Source of the DNA: Candidatus Roizmanbacteria bacterium
GTDB taxonomy: Bacteria; Patescibacteriota; Microgenomatia; UBA1406; GWC2-37-13
NCBI GenBank assembly: GCA_016214055.1
Contig: JACRPE010000002.1
Coordinates: 23,716 to 87,715, forward strand
Direction of reading: 5' to 3'
DNA length: 64,000 bases
This document shows positions 9,531-17,410 of the stretch, one piece after another. Numbering within the stretch: position 1 is the first letter of the stretch; the number at the start of each line of letters is the position of its first letter. A program made the position numbers and the translations under genes. Below the pieces are notes generated by a model. It was not told the origin of the DNA. It saw only the letters and a list, made by a program, of their open reading frames with translations, and did not search any database.

Positions 9531-10334
9531 CTAAACTAAATCAAAATCTAATAGGAGAGGTAGGTGATCTGAAACGTCGGAATCCAGAACCTCAAAAGAA
9601 TTGACTTTTACACCTTTTGATATAAAAATATAGTCAACAACATTTCTTTCTTTTCCGTGCAGCTCATTTGTGGGGGGCCTTGTCGTCATGATGTTATATT
9701 TGTTTGGCAGATTGATGAAATTTTCATCAAAAAGCTTAATTGATGGGGTTTCGGGAAATAAGTTAAAATCACCGCATATAATAGATGGATAATCGACTTC
9801 TAAGGCAAGTTTTTCAATTTTTTTACAGGCTTTATAAGCTAAATCATTTCCTTGTTTGTGTTGTGTCCAAATACCGTGATAATTCAGCAGCCGCAATTTT
9901 TTATTTGCACTAATTAATATATCTACGACTTGAACTGCCCGATGATCCTCCTCAGGCCAATAGGACCAGTCAGTTACATAAGTAAAATGGTTCTGGACAA
10001 AAATATTCTGCCCCTTATAGATTTTATATTTGCTTTTTACATAGTTACCAAACTCAATGTTTCCGCCATACGAGAATTCAAATTTTTCCTTTCCGTGAAA
10101 ATTTTTCATTGAAAAACCTTTTTTTATCCAAAGGGGACCGAAGAAGGAATATTTCAGCTCTTTCGTTGAGTCGTCTATGGGATTTTTAGATAAATAATCT
10201 TCACTCACCTCGTTATCTACTCTTTTGGTTACTTCTTGTAAACAAACGAAGTCAAATTTATTCTTTAAAAAAAAGCCGCTGAGTTGAGGGTTATTCTTCT
10301 CAAAAACGGCAACGTTAAGAGAGACGAGTTTCAT
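9531..10334 (-). CDS. Endonuclease/exonuclease/phosphatase (EEP) family hydrolase
   Basis: A 267-residue metal-dependent phosphoesterase with the EEP signature residues: MKLVSLNVA at the start, VCLQEVT (metal-binding Glu), LNYHG, ICGDFNLFP (Asp/Asn) and SDHLPLLLDF (terminal Asp-His). Members cleave DNA, RNA caps, phospholipids or inositol phosphates; the substrate is open. There is no signal peptide. TATAAT lies 7 nt before the ATG, so the mRNA is predicted to be leaderless. Confidence 0.88.
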   Translation of the reverse strand: MKLVSLNVAVFEKNNPQLSGFFLKNKFDFVCLQEVTKRVDNEVSEDYLSKNPIDDSTKELKYSFFGPLWIKKGFSMKNFHGKEKFEFSYGGNIEFGNYVKSKYKIYKGQNIFVQNHFTYVTDWSYWPEEDHRAVQVVDILISANKKLRLLNYHGIWTQHKQGNDLAYKACKKIEKLALEVDYPSIICGDFNLFPETPSIKLFDENFINLPNKYNIMTTRPPTNELHGKERNVVDYIFISKGVKVNSFEVLDSDVSDHLPLLLDFDLV

Positions 10335-10402
10335 GAATTAAATTATAACAAAAATGAATTATAATATTGTTTTGAGTGTATTAGCAACTTAATCAAAAAA
10401 AT

Positions 10403-11431
10403 ATGGGAGGTGATCGCCTAGCAAGTTCAGATACGTTAGCCGCAGTAGGTAAACAAATATTTAAGAGAGAAGAATTGCTAAAAGGGCATAATCTAGCTGG
10501 ATTAATGTCAGGACAGGGGGAACTCAAGCCACAAATGGGAAAGGGGTTTCTTAGCATGAAGGAGGATCGTTATGTGGTACATATATTTGACAAGGCTAAT
10601 GAGTTATTTCACAAATGGAATCCTGATAGAGGAGTTGACTTTAATTTTAGGGACATAATTGAAAAAGGCACCGAAAGTGACCTTTCGCAAACAACAATAG
10701 CCCAACCATTATTAATAATACTGAGTTTATTATCAAAATATGTACTTGAAAAGGGTTTTGATATCAAACCAACTCTCCTTGCTGGTCACAGTGCAGGGGA
10801 GTATTCTGCACTTGCTGAGAACTGCTTAGATTTAGATGATGCATTGGAATTGATAATTGCCCGTGGTAGGATAACTCAAGAGGAAGTTCAAAGATCTGTG
10901 GAACAAAATGAACCCCAAACCTCAATGTATGCATTAAAGAGGAAGAAGACTTCTATCGAACTAGCGGAGCTTAACAATATTCCTGATATTAATTCGCACA
11001 TTTCCCTAATCAATGGCAAAAACGATTTTGTTGTATGGTCTGAGGAACTGAATTTTAACTCGCTTAAGGAAGGTTTGAATTCACTTGGAATAAGAATGAT
11101 AGAACTTAATATTCCCACCGCATTTCATGCAAACACTCCCACGATGCAACGTATAGCTGGAAGAATGAACGAGCTTATGAGAAAGTTTACTTGGAGTGAT
11201 CCTAAAATTCCTATACTTATGAATGCAACTCATCAAGTTGCAACTACAAAAGAACAAGTTATTGAGGCTCTTATAGCTAATCATACCAATACGGTAGACT
11301 GGCTTGAAAGTATGAATGAAATGGGAAGAAAAGAGATCGACGCGGCAGTACAATTTGGTCCCGGATCATTTCTCACAAAGCAAATTGAACAGGTAATACC
11401 GGGGATTGTCACAGACAGCTCAGCTATTTAA
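10403..11431 (+). CDS. Malonyl-CoA:ACP transacylase-like acyltransferase
   Basis: A 342-residue FabD-fold protein. It has the acyl-binding serine in AGHSAGEYSAL (about residue 130), an early GQGELKPQMG resembling the GQGsQ oxyanion motif, the carboxylate-binding Arg in LIIARGRI, and a His in TAFHANTP. All the catalytic residues of the family are therefore present. No acyl carrier protein or other fatty-acid synthesis gene lies nearby, so the partner is unknown. It may act on an imported or host carrier protein, or in a different acyl transfer. Confidence 0.8.
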   Translation: MGGDRLASSDTLAAVGKQIFKREELLKGHNLAGLMSGQGELKPQMGKGFLSMKEDRYVVHIFDKANELFHKWNPDRGVDFNFRDIIEKGTESDLSQTTIAQPLLIILSLLSKYVLEKGFDIKPTLLAGHSAGEYSALAENCLDLDDALELIIARGRITQEEVQRSVEQNEPQTSMYALKRKKTSIELAELNNIPDINSHISLINGKNDFVVWSEELNFNSLKEGLNSLGIRMIELNIPTAFHANTPTMQRIAGRMNELMRKFTWSDPKIPILMNATHQVATTKEQVIEALIANHTNTVDWLESMNEMGRKEIDAAVQFGPGSFLTKQIEQVIPGIVTDSSAI

Positions 11432-11456
11432 GTTTACCCAGATCAAAAAAAATATC

Positions 11457-12014
11457 TTATTTGATTACAAGTATTTTTCTATTGCTGAGTAAATGTGTAG
11501 AATTAGGTTTCAATCCATTATATAATCCTTTTTGTACTACCTCTAATCTCCCGTTTCTACTTAGTCGTTGAATTAAACCTTCAGCTTGGGCAGGAGGCAT
11601 ATTTCTAAAATTATTTTCAGTTGAAAGGCAAATAAGCGCCTCTTTGCTCATATTGAAATGATGAGCTAATATATTCCACGCCAATTCATCAGAGGTAGGG
11701 TGGTTATATTTCAAAGAAAGCGCTAACCTTCCGCTATGAATACCTCTATCCTCACTAATCTGCTCAACAAATCTGGCTAATTCATTCCCGTCCATATTTT
11801 CTATCTCAGTTGTGAGTAAATCCACTGATTGAGGGATGCTCACCCTCCCCAACATACCTTCTGCTCTCAGAAAAATATCATCAACATAACAGACGTAGGT
11901 CAAACCATTTGGACCATTTATGTGTGCCATATTACCCACTATTTCTGCGTCCGGTTCATAGTTTTGTATTGTGATAGTTCTATGATCAGATCGAGTTTCT
12001 ACGATTTTAGCCAT
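11457..12014 (-). CDS. Hypothetical protein, 185 aa
   Basis: Not recognised. It is a soluble protein with no signal peptide. The N-terminal third is beta-rich (TITIQNYEPD, GLTYVCYVDDIF). The remainder is helical and ends in a short basic tail. It is convergent with the malonyltransferase-like gene. TATAAT at 12020-12025 lies 5 nt before the ATG, which supports expression. Confidence 0.7.
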   Translation of the reverse strand: MAKIVETRSDHRTITIQNYEPDAEIVGNMAHINGPNGLTYVCYVDDIFLRAEGMLGRVSIPQSVDLLTTEIENMDGNELARFVEQISEDRGIHSGRLALSLKYNHPTSDELAWNILAHHFNMSKEALICLSTENNFRNMPPAQAEGLIQRLSRNGRLEVVQKGLYNGLKPNSTHLLSNRKILVIK

Positions 12015-12093
12015 GACATATTATAGGTTATTTGTCTAGGAATTTCAATAATATACGTATAGAATATTGTGGATATGGTACAATTAGGGCCGT

Positions 12094-12575
12094 ATGACAG
12101 AATTTTTAACAATGCCAGCTGCAGTTACTACTATTAGTGCTCTTGTTCCTTTACTCGGTGCGGTATATAAAGCATATCTTTCTCAACCTGTTAGGATAAG
12201 AAATGCTAATGATATGGCAAAAGCGATTGACTTGATCATGACTACTACTAAACCAGAACTTCTACCCAAAGGGAGCCACGATATAACTCCTATGGGCGCA
12301 AGTTATAACTTCACTCTCGAAGTCACAGGTTATGATGATGAGGAGCAATTGGCCTGTTACAAGTATCACATCCGGATACCTCAAGGCTTATTAATGTCCG
12401 CAATGATAAAGATGGTACCACGAGAAATGTAAGTAACGGAGTCACAGCACTAAATCAAAACAATGTTCAAATAATAGCTGAAGATGTAATTGACGACGTC
12501 AGTGCATTGTTTGATATGTATGGCGTACTTATTCACAGATTCAAGGGCGTGCCTGCATTTCCAGAAAGCAAATAA
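12094..12575 (+). pseudogene. Hypothetical gene interrupted by a frameshift
   Basis: The first frame gives 112 residues ending at a TAA at 12430-12432. The -1 frame continues from about 12380 with a plausible sequence (INVRNDKDGTTRNVSNGV through HRFKGVPAFPESK) to a TAA at 12573-12575. Joined near IRIPQGL, the two parts give a roughly 160-residue protein with a hydrophobic N-terminus and soluble remainder. No slippery heptamer is visible at the junction. A 1-nt deletion, real or an assembly error, is therefore more likely than programmed frameshifting. The family is unknown. Confidence 0.6.
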
Positions 12576-12633
12576 CTTTCAATTTTCTGACCTTAAGCCC
12601 CATTAAGAATACAAACTGGTGGTTATAAAATCA

Positions 12634-12978
12634 TCAACCTAGGATTTGAATGTCTGCTATCGCAAAAAATGATTGTAATTCTTGCTCAGTTTCAAATGCG
12701 TTTTCAGGTTCAGAAAAATCAGTGGAATGCCCGGTTTGTATAATACTCCCATCTGGATTGACTCTTAACCTCCCTGCCTTAAAGTTACCCGGATTCTTAA
12801 TTTTATATGGTGGTACTGCACTCAAGTCAACTTCCACCAAATCGTATCTTGTACCGATTGAAGCATGAGACATATCAGTGCTCATATTTGCCACTGCAAG
12901 CATTGGAGGAATAATCTGGCATACAAATTTGTACTGTTGGCCCTTTTCAATTGTTTTTATTGCTTCAGCGGCATTCAT
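12634..12978 (-). CDS. Hypothetical protein, 114 aa
   Basis: A small soluble protein of no recognised family (MNAAEAIKTI to IADIQILG). The central part is beta-rich (RYDLVEVDLSAVPPYKI, AGRLRVNPDGSIIQTG). TATAAT at 12986-12991 ends 7 nt before the ATG, supporting a leaderless transcript and this start. Confidence 0.65.
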   Translation of the reverse strand: MNAAEAIKTIEKGQQYKFVCQIIPPMLAVANMSTDMSHASIGTRYDLVEVDLSAVPPYKIKNPGNFKAGRLRVNPDGSIIQTGHSTDFSEPENAFETEQELQSFFAIADIQILG

Positions 12979-13086
12979 TTAGGGAATTATACAACAATAT
13001 ATCTTGAAGCAGGAGTGAGTAATTAATTATTATTCTAGGTAGTCAAGGAGCCATCACATCTGGTTAGGCTGCTATAATAAAGGCCT

Positions 13087-13989
13087 ATTTGGATAGTATA
13101 TTCCGTTCTTGATGGAGCTCTTAATGCGGTTACCAACATCATTGAAAAGTTTGTTGTAGATAAACACGTAAAAGATACAAATCTTCTCGTCGTCCTGGGA
13201 GGCGGGATTGTATTTGTCATTGGCATTATTATCTTTATTATTTCGGGGTTTCCACTAATACCGTTTATTTCTGTGCTTCCCATCATACTCGCCGGAATTT
13301 TCTTAGCCCTCTATCTCGTGCCTTACTTACAAGCATTGTCTTTAGAAGACGCCTCCACTGTTATTCCTCTATTTGCCTTTGTGCCGGTTATGACGTTGAT
13401 TTTATCATCTTTATTTCTGAAAGAGTTCTTGCTTCCTAAACAGTTTGTTGGTTTTTCTATTATCTTTATCGGAGGCTTAATGCTTTCAGTGAATGGAAAC
13501 GAAAAAGGATTTGCATGGCTTAAACCAAGGAAAGCATTTTTGTTGATGATGTTATCCTGCTTAATATTTTCTTTTTCCAGTGTACTTTTTAAATTCGTAA
13601 CATTAAATATCGGTTACTGGACGACATTAACTTACGAGTACTTTGGAGTAGGTGTTGGAACATCGTTATTCCCTGGGTACTTGGTGATATCAAATAAGCT
13701 TAAATGGAAGCCCAAAGCTCTCACACCGACTGTTTCTCTGATTTTTATCTTAGATAAATTAATAGAGGTAGCCGGGCAGGCGTTTGGAGCTTATGCAACA
13801 ACTTTAGCACCCGTTGCACTCGTAGGGATCGTAAGTAGTACCCAGCCTTTTTTTGTATTTTTATTTGCAGTTATTCTATCTATTTGGTTCCCCCAAATAA
13901 TCAAGGAAAACTTGAGCAGAAAGGTAGTGCTTACAAAACTCATTTGTATGGTTATGATGTTTGTAGGTATAATAATTCTAACTTTTTGA
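13087..13989 (+). CDS. EamA/DMT-superfamily transporter, non-standard start
   Basis: A ten-helix drug/metabolite transporter with two EamA halves; for example, STVIPLFAFVPVMTLILS closes half one and GIVSSTQPFFVFLFAVIL closes half two. The frame is open from 13081, and the homology-like N-terminus (WIVYSVLDGALNAVTNIIEKF) begins near 13090. No ATG, GTG or TTG occurs in frame before a GTG at 13273, which would remove two helices. A TATAAT at 13073-13078 ends 8 nt before an ATT at 13087. I therefore propose an ATT start (300 aa), or a mutated start. Confidence 0.65.
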   Translation: MWIVYSVLDGALNAVTNIIEKFVVDKHVKDTNLLVVLGGGIVFVIGIIIFIISGFPLIPFISVLPIILAGIFLALYLVPYLQALSLEDASTVIPLFAFVPVMTLILSSLFLKEFLLPKQFVGFSIIFIGGLMLSVNGNEKGFAWLKPRKAFLLMMLSCLIFSFSSVLFKFVTLNIGYWTTLTYEYFGVGVGTSLFPGYLVISNKLKWKPKALTPTVSLIFILDKLIEVAGQAFGAYATTLAPVALVGIVSSTQPFFVFLFAVILSIWFPQIIKENLSRKVVLTKLICMVMMFVGIIILTF

Positions 13990-14002
13990 TAGGATATTTC
14001 TT

Positions 14003-14461
14003 ATGTACATTCAAGAAGCCAAGATTAACGATTCAAAAAAAATACTGCACTTAGCGGGACAATTAAGAAAATCTGCATATTTGGAAATGGGTCTTCCTAT
14101 TCCTGCACAACTAGTCGATCCGGCATCTGAGAAATATCTTTTGACGCTGTTTGATCGTTCTGATATCCATCTCATTGTTGCAAAAGAGAATGATGAAATA
14201 ATTGGCTTTTGTATGGCAGTTGAAACCCCAAAAATTACCGAAGGGAGAAATAGGATAGATATCCTTGAGCTTATCATTGATGAAAAAAATCGCTCTAAAG
14301 GAATTGGGTCTGCATTTTTACGCTCAGTTGAAAAAATTGCAAAACATAGGGGACTGTTATATGTCAAAGTCGCGACCGGGACCAAAATGAAGTCAAATGA
14401 ATTTTATAAGAAGAATGGATATCTACATATTGAGAACATGTATAGGAAGAAGATCAAATAG
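14003..14461 (+). CDS. GNAT-family N-acetyltransferase
   Basis: A 152-residue acetyltransferase. The acetyl-CoA pyrophosphate-binding motif RSKGIGSAFLRSVEKIA follows the strand LELIIDEKN. The C-terminal motif FYKKNGYLHIENMYRK is typical of the fold. The acceptor substrate is not predictable. It starts 13 bp after the EamA transporter and is probably in its transcript; EamA-GNAT pairs are common in resistance or metabolite-export settings, which is only suggestive here. Confidence 0.88.
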   Translation: MYIQEAKINDSKKILHLAGQLRKSAYLEMGLPIPAQLVDPASEKYLLTLFDRSDIHLIVAKENDEIIGFCMAVETPKITEGRNRIDILELIIDEKNRSKGIGSAFLRSVEKIAKHRGLLYVKVATGTKMKSNEFYKKNGYLHIENMYRKKIK

Positions 14462-14526
14462 TAGGAAGCTCCTCCATTGAATTTATCTCTGCATTGATAT
14501 ATACTATGAGTCATTAATCTCATAAT

Positions 14527-15492
14527 ATGTCAGAAGAAGCAAACTCTCGAAATAAATGGATAAGAGGAGCACAGAGTATGCTTGGTGCTTTTGTTTTACC
14601 TTCAATTGTGGCGCTAAACCGTGCAAGTTATTTTAGAAAAACAGCAATTGAAAGAGCTTTAAATGTAGGAGAGCTGCTACCTGACGACCTTACCTTGTCT
14701 CAACTGGAAATGACTGTAGGAATTTGCAAGAAGCTTGCTGAGCATGGTCTCTATAAGGGGTTTAATGAAGAATATATCCTTACTAATATATTAGACGGTG
14801 CGGATGGACTGTTAGCGCGCCGCCTTAATAAAGAATCACCTGAAGGTGCAATGAAAGATGTCCTTGTAGACAGACTGTGCGAGGCGGTTATGGCAAAATA
14901 TATTGCTACAGAAAGATATGCGGACACTGAGAGTAGGACAAATTTGCAGAGAAATTTATCTACTTCTTTCCAATTATCTACCCTGTCGAAGGCGGCTTGC
15001 GAAGCATGCAATGTTGAGACAGGTGAAGGAGGTATTGGTAGCATGATTGAGCGAAGAAGGATTTTATATGGCGTTTTACACGATATAGCTACACTTAAAA
15101 CAGTTCCAGAGAGTAATAAGGCCTTAAGAGATAAATTATTACATCGAATTGATATAAATAACCAAACATTAATTAGTAAGAGTAGGAAAGGAGCAATAGA
15201 CCGGATTGAAACTTTAGCAAGAGCTGGACATATAACCAGTTGGAATAATAATAATCTAGAAAATGATAAATCACTCGCATCGGGTGCGGCTAGAAAGTAT
15301 GCCGCGGTTGTTTTAATGAATAAAAAGATTGTCATTGACTCCGTGGAAGTTCTTAATAGCTTAGCGGGTGGGAAAATTATGTTTCCAAGTGCGGATGATC
15401 TAATAGGAAAATATAAATACATTCCAACAAGCTTGGGAGCAATTGATGGCTTTTACCAGGAGGCGCTGAGAATTGCAAATATTACTTCTTAA
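14527..15492 (+). CDS. Protein with CDP-alcohol phosphotransferase signature
   Basis: A 321-residue protein. Starting near residue 91, DGADGLLARRLN and the following residues fit the CDP-alcohol phosphotransferase pattern D-x2-D-G-x2-A-R-x8-G-x3-D-x3-D exactly, the four aspartates being the metal ligands. Unlike standard family members the remainder is mostly hydrophilic and helical; I see at most two or three weak membrane segments (residues 17-35 and the motif region). It directly precedes a prenyl-synthase-like gene (8 bp), so a joint role in making a lipid is plausible. The assignment rests on the motif alone. Confidence 0.6.
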   Translation: MSEEANSRNKWIRGAQSMLGAFVLPSIVALNRASYFRKTAIERALNVGELLPDDLTLSQLEMTVGICKKLAEHGLYKGFNEEYILTNILDGADGLLARRLNKESPEGAMKDVLVDRLCEAVMAKYIATERYADTESRTNLQRNLSTSFQLSTLSKAACEACNVETGEGGIGSMIERRRILYGVLHDIATLKTVPESNKALRDKLLHRIDINNQTLISKSRKGAIDRIETLARAGHITSWNNNNLENDKSLASGAARKYAAVVLMNKKIVIDSVEVLNSLAGGKIMFPSADDLIGKYKYIPTSLGAIDGFYQEALRIANITS

Positions 15493-15499
15493 AAATATT

Positions 15500-16399
15500 A
15501 TGACGATGGAATCTCGCAATTTACTAAAACGCGCACGTACAGACTATCTAAAATCAGAACCAGTCAGTATAGCAAAGCCTTTTTTATGGATTGCGCCTTT
15601 GATATTTGGGGCAAATGAAACAGCTATATTTCTATCTCTCTATCAATATGCAAGAATAATTGATGACACTGTTGATTCAGCTAGTGACCCTTATCATGCT
15701 AAAGAACTACTCAAAAATGATTTAGAAGCTTTATCCGGCATAATGCGGGGAAATTCATTAAATACACTTATTCCAGCTACTGAAATAAGTAGAGAGACGC
15801 TCTACCGTAGAAGTTTATTACATACTAGTCTCAGTAGAATTAATCCAGAAGGACAACCTGAGATTGCAAAATATCTTCATCAAGCTCTTCAAGGTGCGTA
15901 CGTAGATAATACTGCAATTATGTATGGACATCCTATTCATGACTATTTTAAGCCTGAACGTGATAATGCGGCTGTTCTTGTATATTTTGAAGCTCTCTCA
16001 AGAGTTTTTTTTAATAAGCCCTTTGTTGAGGCTGAGCACGAAGGAAAGATCAAAGAATTTTTTCAATGGGTACTTAGGTTTGATGGTCTCGACGATATTG
16101 TTTCCGATCTTGAACGGGGAATATGTGTATTTACCCGGAAGAGTCTGAAGGAATCTGGAGTAAATCTTGTTCAAGGAGAACCAGTAGGATCAGAGATAGC
16201 TGATTTTTATATAAAGCAGAGAGATAAATTGGTTATGGAAAGCAAGACAGTATTACCGTATATTTATAAAAGTAATTTGCCTATATTAGGAAGCGCCGCT
16301 CTTCATGTGAGATTAGTTCAGCAAGCACACCGTATCTCAAAAACTGAATATCCGAAAGGTAAGGCTGTTGTGTTTGGGAAAGCGAGGGCAGATTGGTGA
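15500..16399 (+). CDS. Squalene/phytoene synthase-like prenyltransferase
   Basis: A 299-residue all-helical protein of the head-to-head prenyl synthase type. The two aspartate-rich motifs are YARIIDDTVDSA (about residue 50) and FDGLDDIVSDLERG (about 200). They should bind the diphosphates of two prenyl substrates through magnesium. I start at 15500 because the upstream open frame overlaps the previous gene. The product (squalene, dehydrosqualene or another condensation) cannot be told. It pairs with the preceding CDP-alcohol-phosphotransferase-motif gene; a geranylgeranyl-reductase-like gene lies at 45.8-47.1 kb. Confidence 0.75.
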   Translation: MTMESRNLLKRARTDYLKSEPVSIAKPFLWIAPLIFGANETAIFLSLYQYARIIDDTVDSASDPYHAKELLKNDLEALSGIMRGNSLNTLIPATEISRETLYRRSLLHTSLSRINPEGQPEIAKYLHQALQGAYVDNTAIMYGHPIHDYFKPERDNAAVLVYFEALSRVFFNKPFVEAEHEGKIKEFFQWVLRFDGLDDIVSDLERGICVFTRKSLKESGVNLVQGEPVGSEIADFYIKQRDKLVMESKTVLPYIYKSNLPILGSAALHVRLVQQAHRISKTEYPKGKAVVFGKARADW

Positions 16400-16511
16400 G
16401 CCACTCATTATCGCAACCGAACCAAACCTGAGGCTAGTCGTTCAAGAAGTGTTGGGTTGGTATAATAGCTTCATTCGGAATAATGGATATCTTCAAATAA
16501 AGATGCTTTAG
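16398..16511 (+). pseudogene. Possible GNAT C-terminal remnant
   Basis: Between the prenyl synthase and the next gene an open frame without a start reads LIIATEPNLRLVVQEVLGW and then YNSFIRNNGYLQIKML before a TAG. The last part resembles the C-terminal FYxxNGY motif of GNAT acetyltransferases, such as the intact one at 14.0 kb. It is probably a decayed fragment. The match is short, so this is tentative. Confidence 0.35.
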
Positions 16512-16534
16512 GTATTAAAACCAGACGAAAATGA

Positions 16535-16840
16535 TTATGTTATTACGTTTGCACCCAGTGAATCTATTACTTGGTCAAATTGAGACTTTGTAGCATCTGG
16601 AATTGATCCAGCTGTTGGTGCCCAATATTTTAATATTCCATTTATAGTTATACAATAGCCTCCACTTAACCCTAAAAGGGATCCAAGTAACCCACCTTCA
16701 ATAAGTGAGATGGCAATTTCTCTATGATTGGGATGGCCAGCTACTGGACGATTATCTATAAGCATCGGAACATTCGGCGCAACAAAAAATCTCCGCTCCT
16801 GCTCATTGGGTAGTAATTTTGCGGTTTCTGCTCTATTCAT
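16535..16840 (-). CDS. Small hypothetical protein, 101 aa
   Basis: No family is recognised. The frame extends upstream to a TTG inside a tRNA-derived fragment, but the ATG at 16838-16840 is the better start. The sequence has one glycine-rich hydrophobic stretch (SLIEGGLLGSLLGLSGGY), possibly a membrane hairpin, within an otherwise soluble protein. Confidence that it is expressed is moderate. Confidence 0.5.
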   Translation of the reverse strand: MNRAETAKLLPNEQERRFFVAPNVPMLIDNRPVAGHPNHREIAISLIEGGLLGSLLGLSGGYCITINGILKYWAPTAGSIPDATKSQFDQVIDSLGANVIT

Positions 16841-16874
16841 TATACTAATTATACTATAGGTTTGGGCTTTTGTA

Positions 16875-16889
16875 ATCCCATGGGGATTC
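16875..16889 (-). repeat. 3'-end fragment of tRNA-Glu
   Basis: A 15-nt exact copy of the T-arm/acceptor 3' part of the intact tRNA-Glu (the same 15 nt occur at 16999-17013), lying about 110 bp beyond that tRNA's 3' end. It looks like the downstream remnant of a split or duplicated tRNA-Glu. Confidence 0.55.
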
Positions 16890-16896
16890 ACCAAAT

Positions 16897-16935
16897 AAAT
16901 TTACGCCGTAAATTTTTCGGTGTAAACGAACCGAA
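16897..16935. repeat. Two adjacent palindromes beside tRNA-Glu
   Basis: AAATTTACG-C-CGTAAATTT at 16897-16915 is a perfect 9-bp-arm palindrome. It is followed by TTCGGT-N8-ACCGAA at 16916-16935. The CCGTAAATTT half is also found in the palindrome inserted in the tRNA-Thr fragment at 39746-39777. Confidence 0.65.
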
Positions 16936-16960
16936 GATTTAAACCCTTAGAGATAGCTTC

Positions 16961-16991
16961 AAAAAAAGCTCGGATGAACCGAGCTGTTTTT
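16961..16991. terminator. Bidirectional intrinsic terminator
   Basis: Stem AGCTCGG (16967-16973), loop ATGAA, stem CCGAGCT (16979-16985), flanked by A7 on the left and T5 (after one G) on the right. It ends transcription of tRNA-Glu on the minus strand about 12 nt after the tRNA. Confidence 0.8.
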
Positions 16992-16996
16992 CGAAG

Positions 16997-17070
16997 TGAT
17001 CCCATGGGGATTCGAACCCCAGATTCTCTGGCTGAAAACCAGATGTCCTAGGCCACTAGACGATGGGACC
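16997..17070 (-). tRNA. tRNA-Glu (TTC)
   Basis: Acceptor GGTCCCA pairs with TGGGATC with one G-U. The anticodon stem TCTGG/CCAGA encloses TTTTCAG, giving anticodon TTC. The T-loop reads TTCGAAT. CCA is not encoded. A small GIY-YIG gene ends 14 bp upstream. A 5' fragment of the same tRNA lies further upstream at 17308-17402 and a 3' fragment downstream at 16875. Confidence 0.95.
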
Positions 17071-17084
17071 AGTAAATAGCTTTT

Positions 17085-17306
17085 CTATAGCCTTGCGCTT
17101 TTCCAAGCCTTGATTTGTTTCTCGCGTATCCTAGCCTCAGATAAAGTTTTAATTTCCTCACTATATTTTAACATCCAAGGCCCTTTATTTCTTGTGAACT
17201 TGCTCATTCCCAAATTATGCTCGTGAAGTCTTCTAACAATATCTTTAGTACATCCGATATAATACTTACCGGTTGTAATTGATTTAATAATGTAGATATA
17301 AAACAT
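17085..17306 (-). CDS. Small GIY-YIG nuclease-domain protein
   Basis: A 73-residue protein that is almost entirely a GIY-YIG domain: YIYIIKSITTGKYYIGCTKD (the GIY-YIG tyrosines), RRLHEHN with the catalytic-type Arg and His, and a C-terminal Glu in SEARIREKQIKAW. It matches the short stand-alone UPF0213/YhbQ-like type. It lies between a 5' fragment of tRNA-Glu (2 bp upstream) and the intact tRNA-Glu (14 bp downstream). It may be a homing-type endonuclease targeting tRNA genes, which is an inference from location. Confidence 0.85.
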   Translation of the reverse strand: MFYIYIIKSITTGKYYIGCTKDIVRRLHEHNLGMSKFTRNKGPWMLKYSEEIKTLSEARIREKQIKAWKSARL

Positions 17307-17307
17307 T

Positions 17308-17402
17308 CAAGATGTGGCATCACTAGTCCCGATTCCAGGATTAAAATCTGGAATCGTGGATAGTCGATCCACGACGAAGTCGGGATCGGTAACGATGGGA
17401 CC
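17308..17402 (-). pseudogene. 5' fragment of tRNA-Glu carrying a palindromic insertion
   Basis: The minus strand begins GGTCCCATCGT, identical to the first 11 nt of tRNA-Glu. A 65-nt insertion follows (17327-17391), and then CTAGTG plus an ACATCT stretch that resume the tRNA D-arm sequence. The insertion is itself folded: outer TCCCGA/TCGGGA, with inner hairpins GATTCCAG/CTGGAATC and GTGGAT/ATCCAC. The fragment stops at the GIY-YIG start codon. Confidence 0.6.
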
Positions 17403-17410
17403 TTCGGCTG

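Noticed and set aside
12380..12432. Programmed -1 frameshifting
   Set aside because: There is no X-XXY-YYZ slippery heptamer and no downstream structure at the junction.
16838..16894. Longer N-terminus for the small protein at 16535
   Set aside because: The added residues are encoded by a tRNA-Glu fragment and begin at TTG; the ATG at 16840 is more likely.
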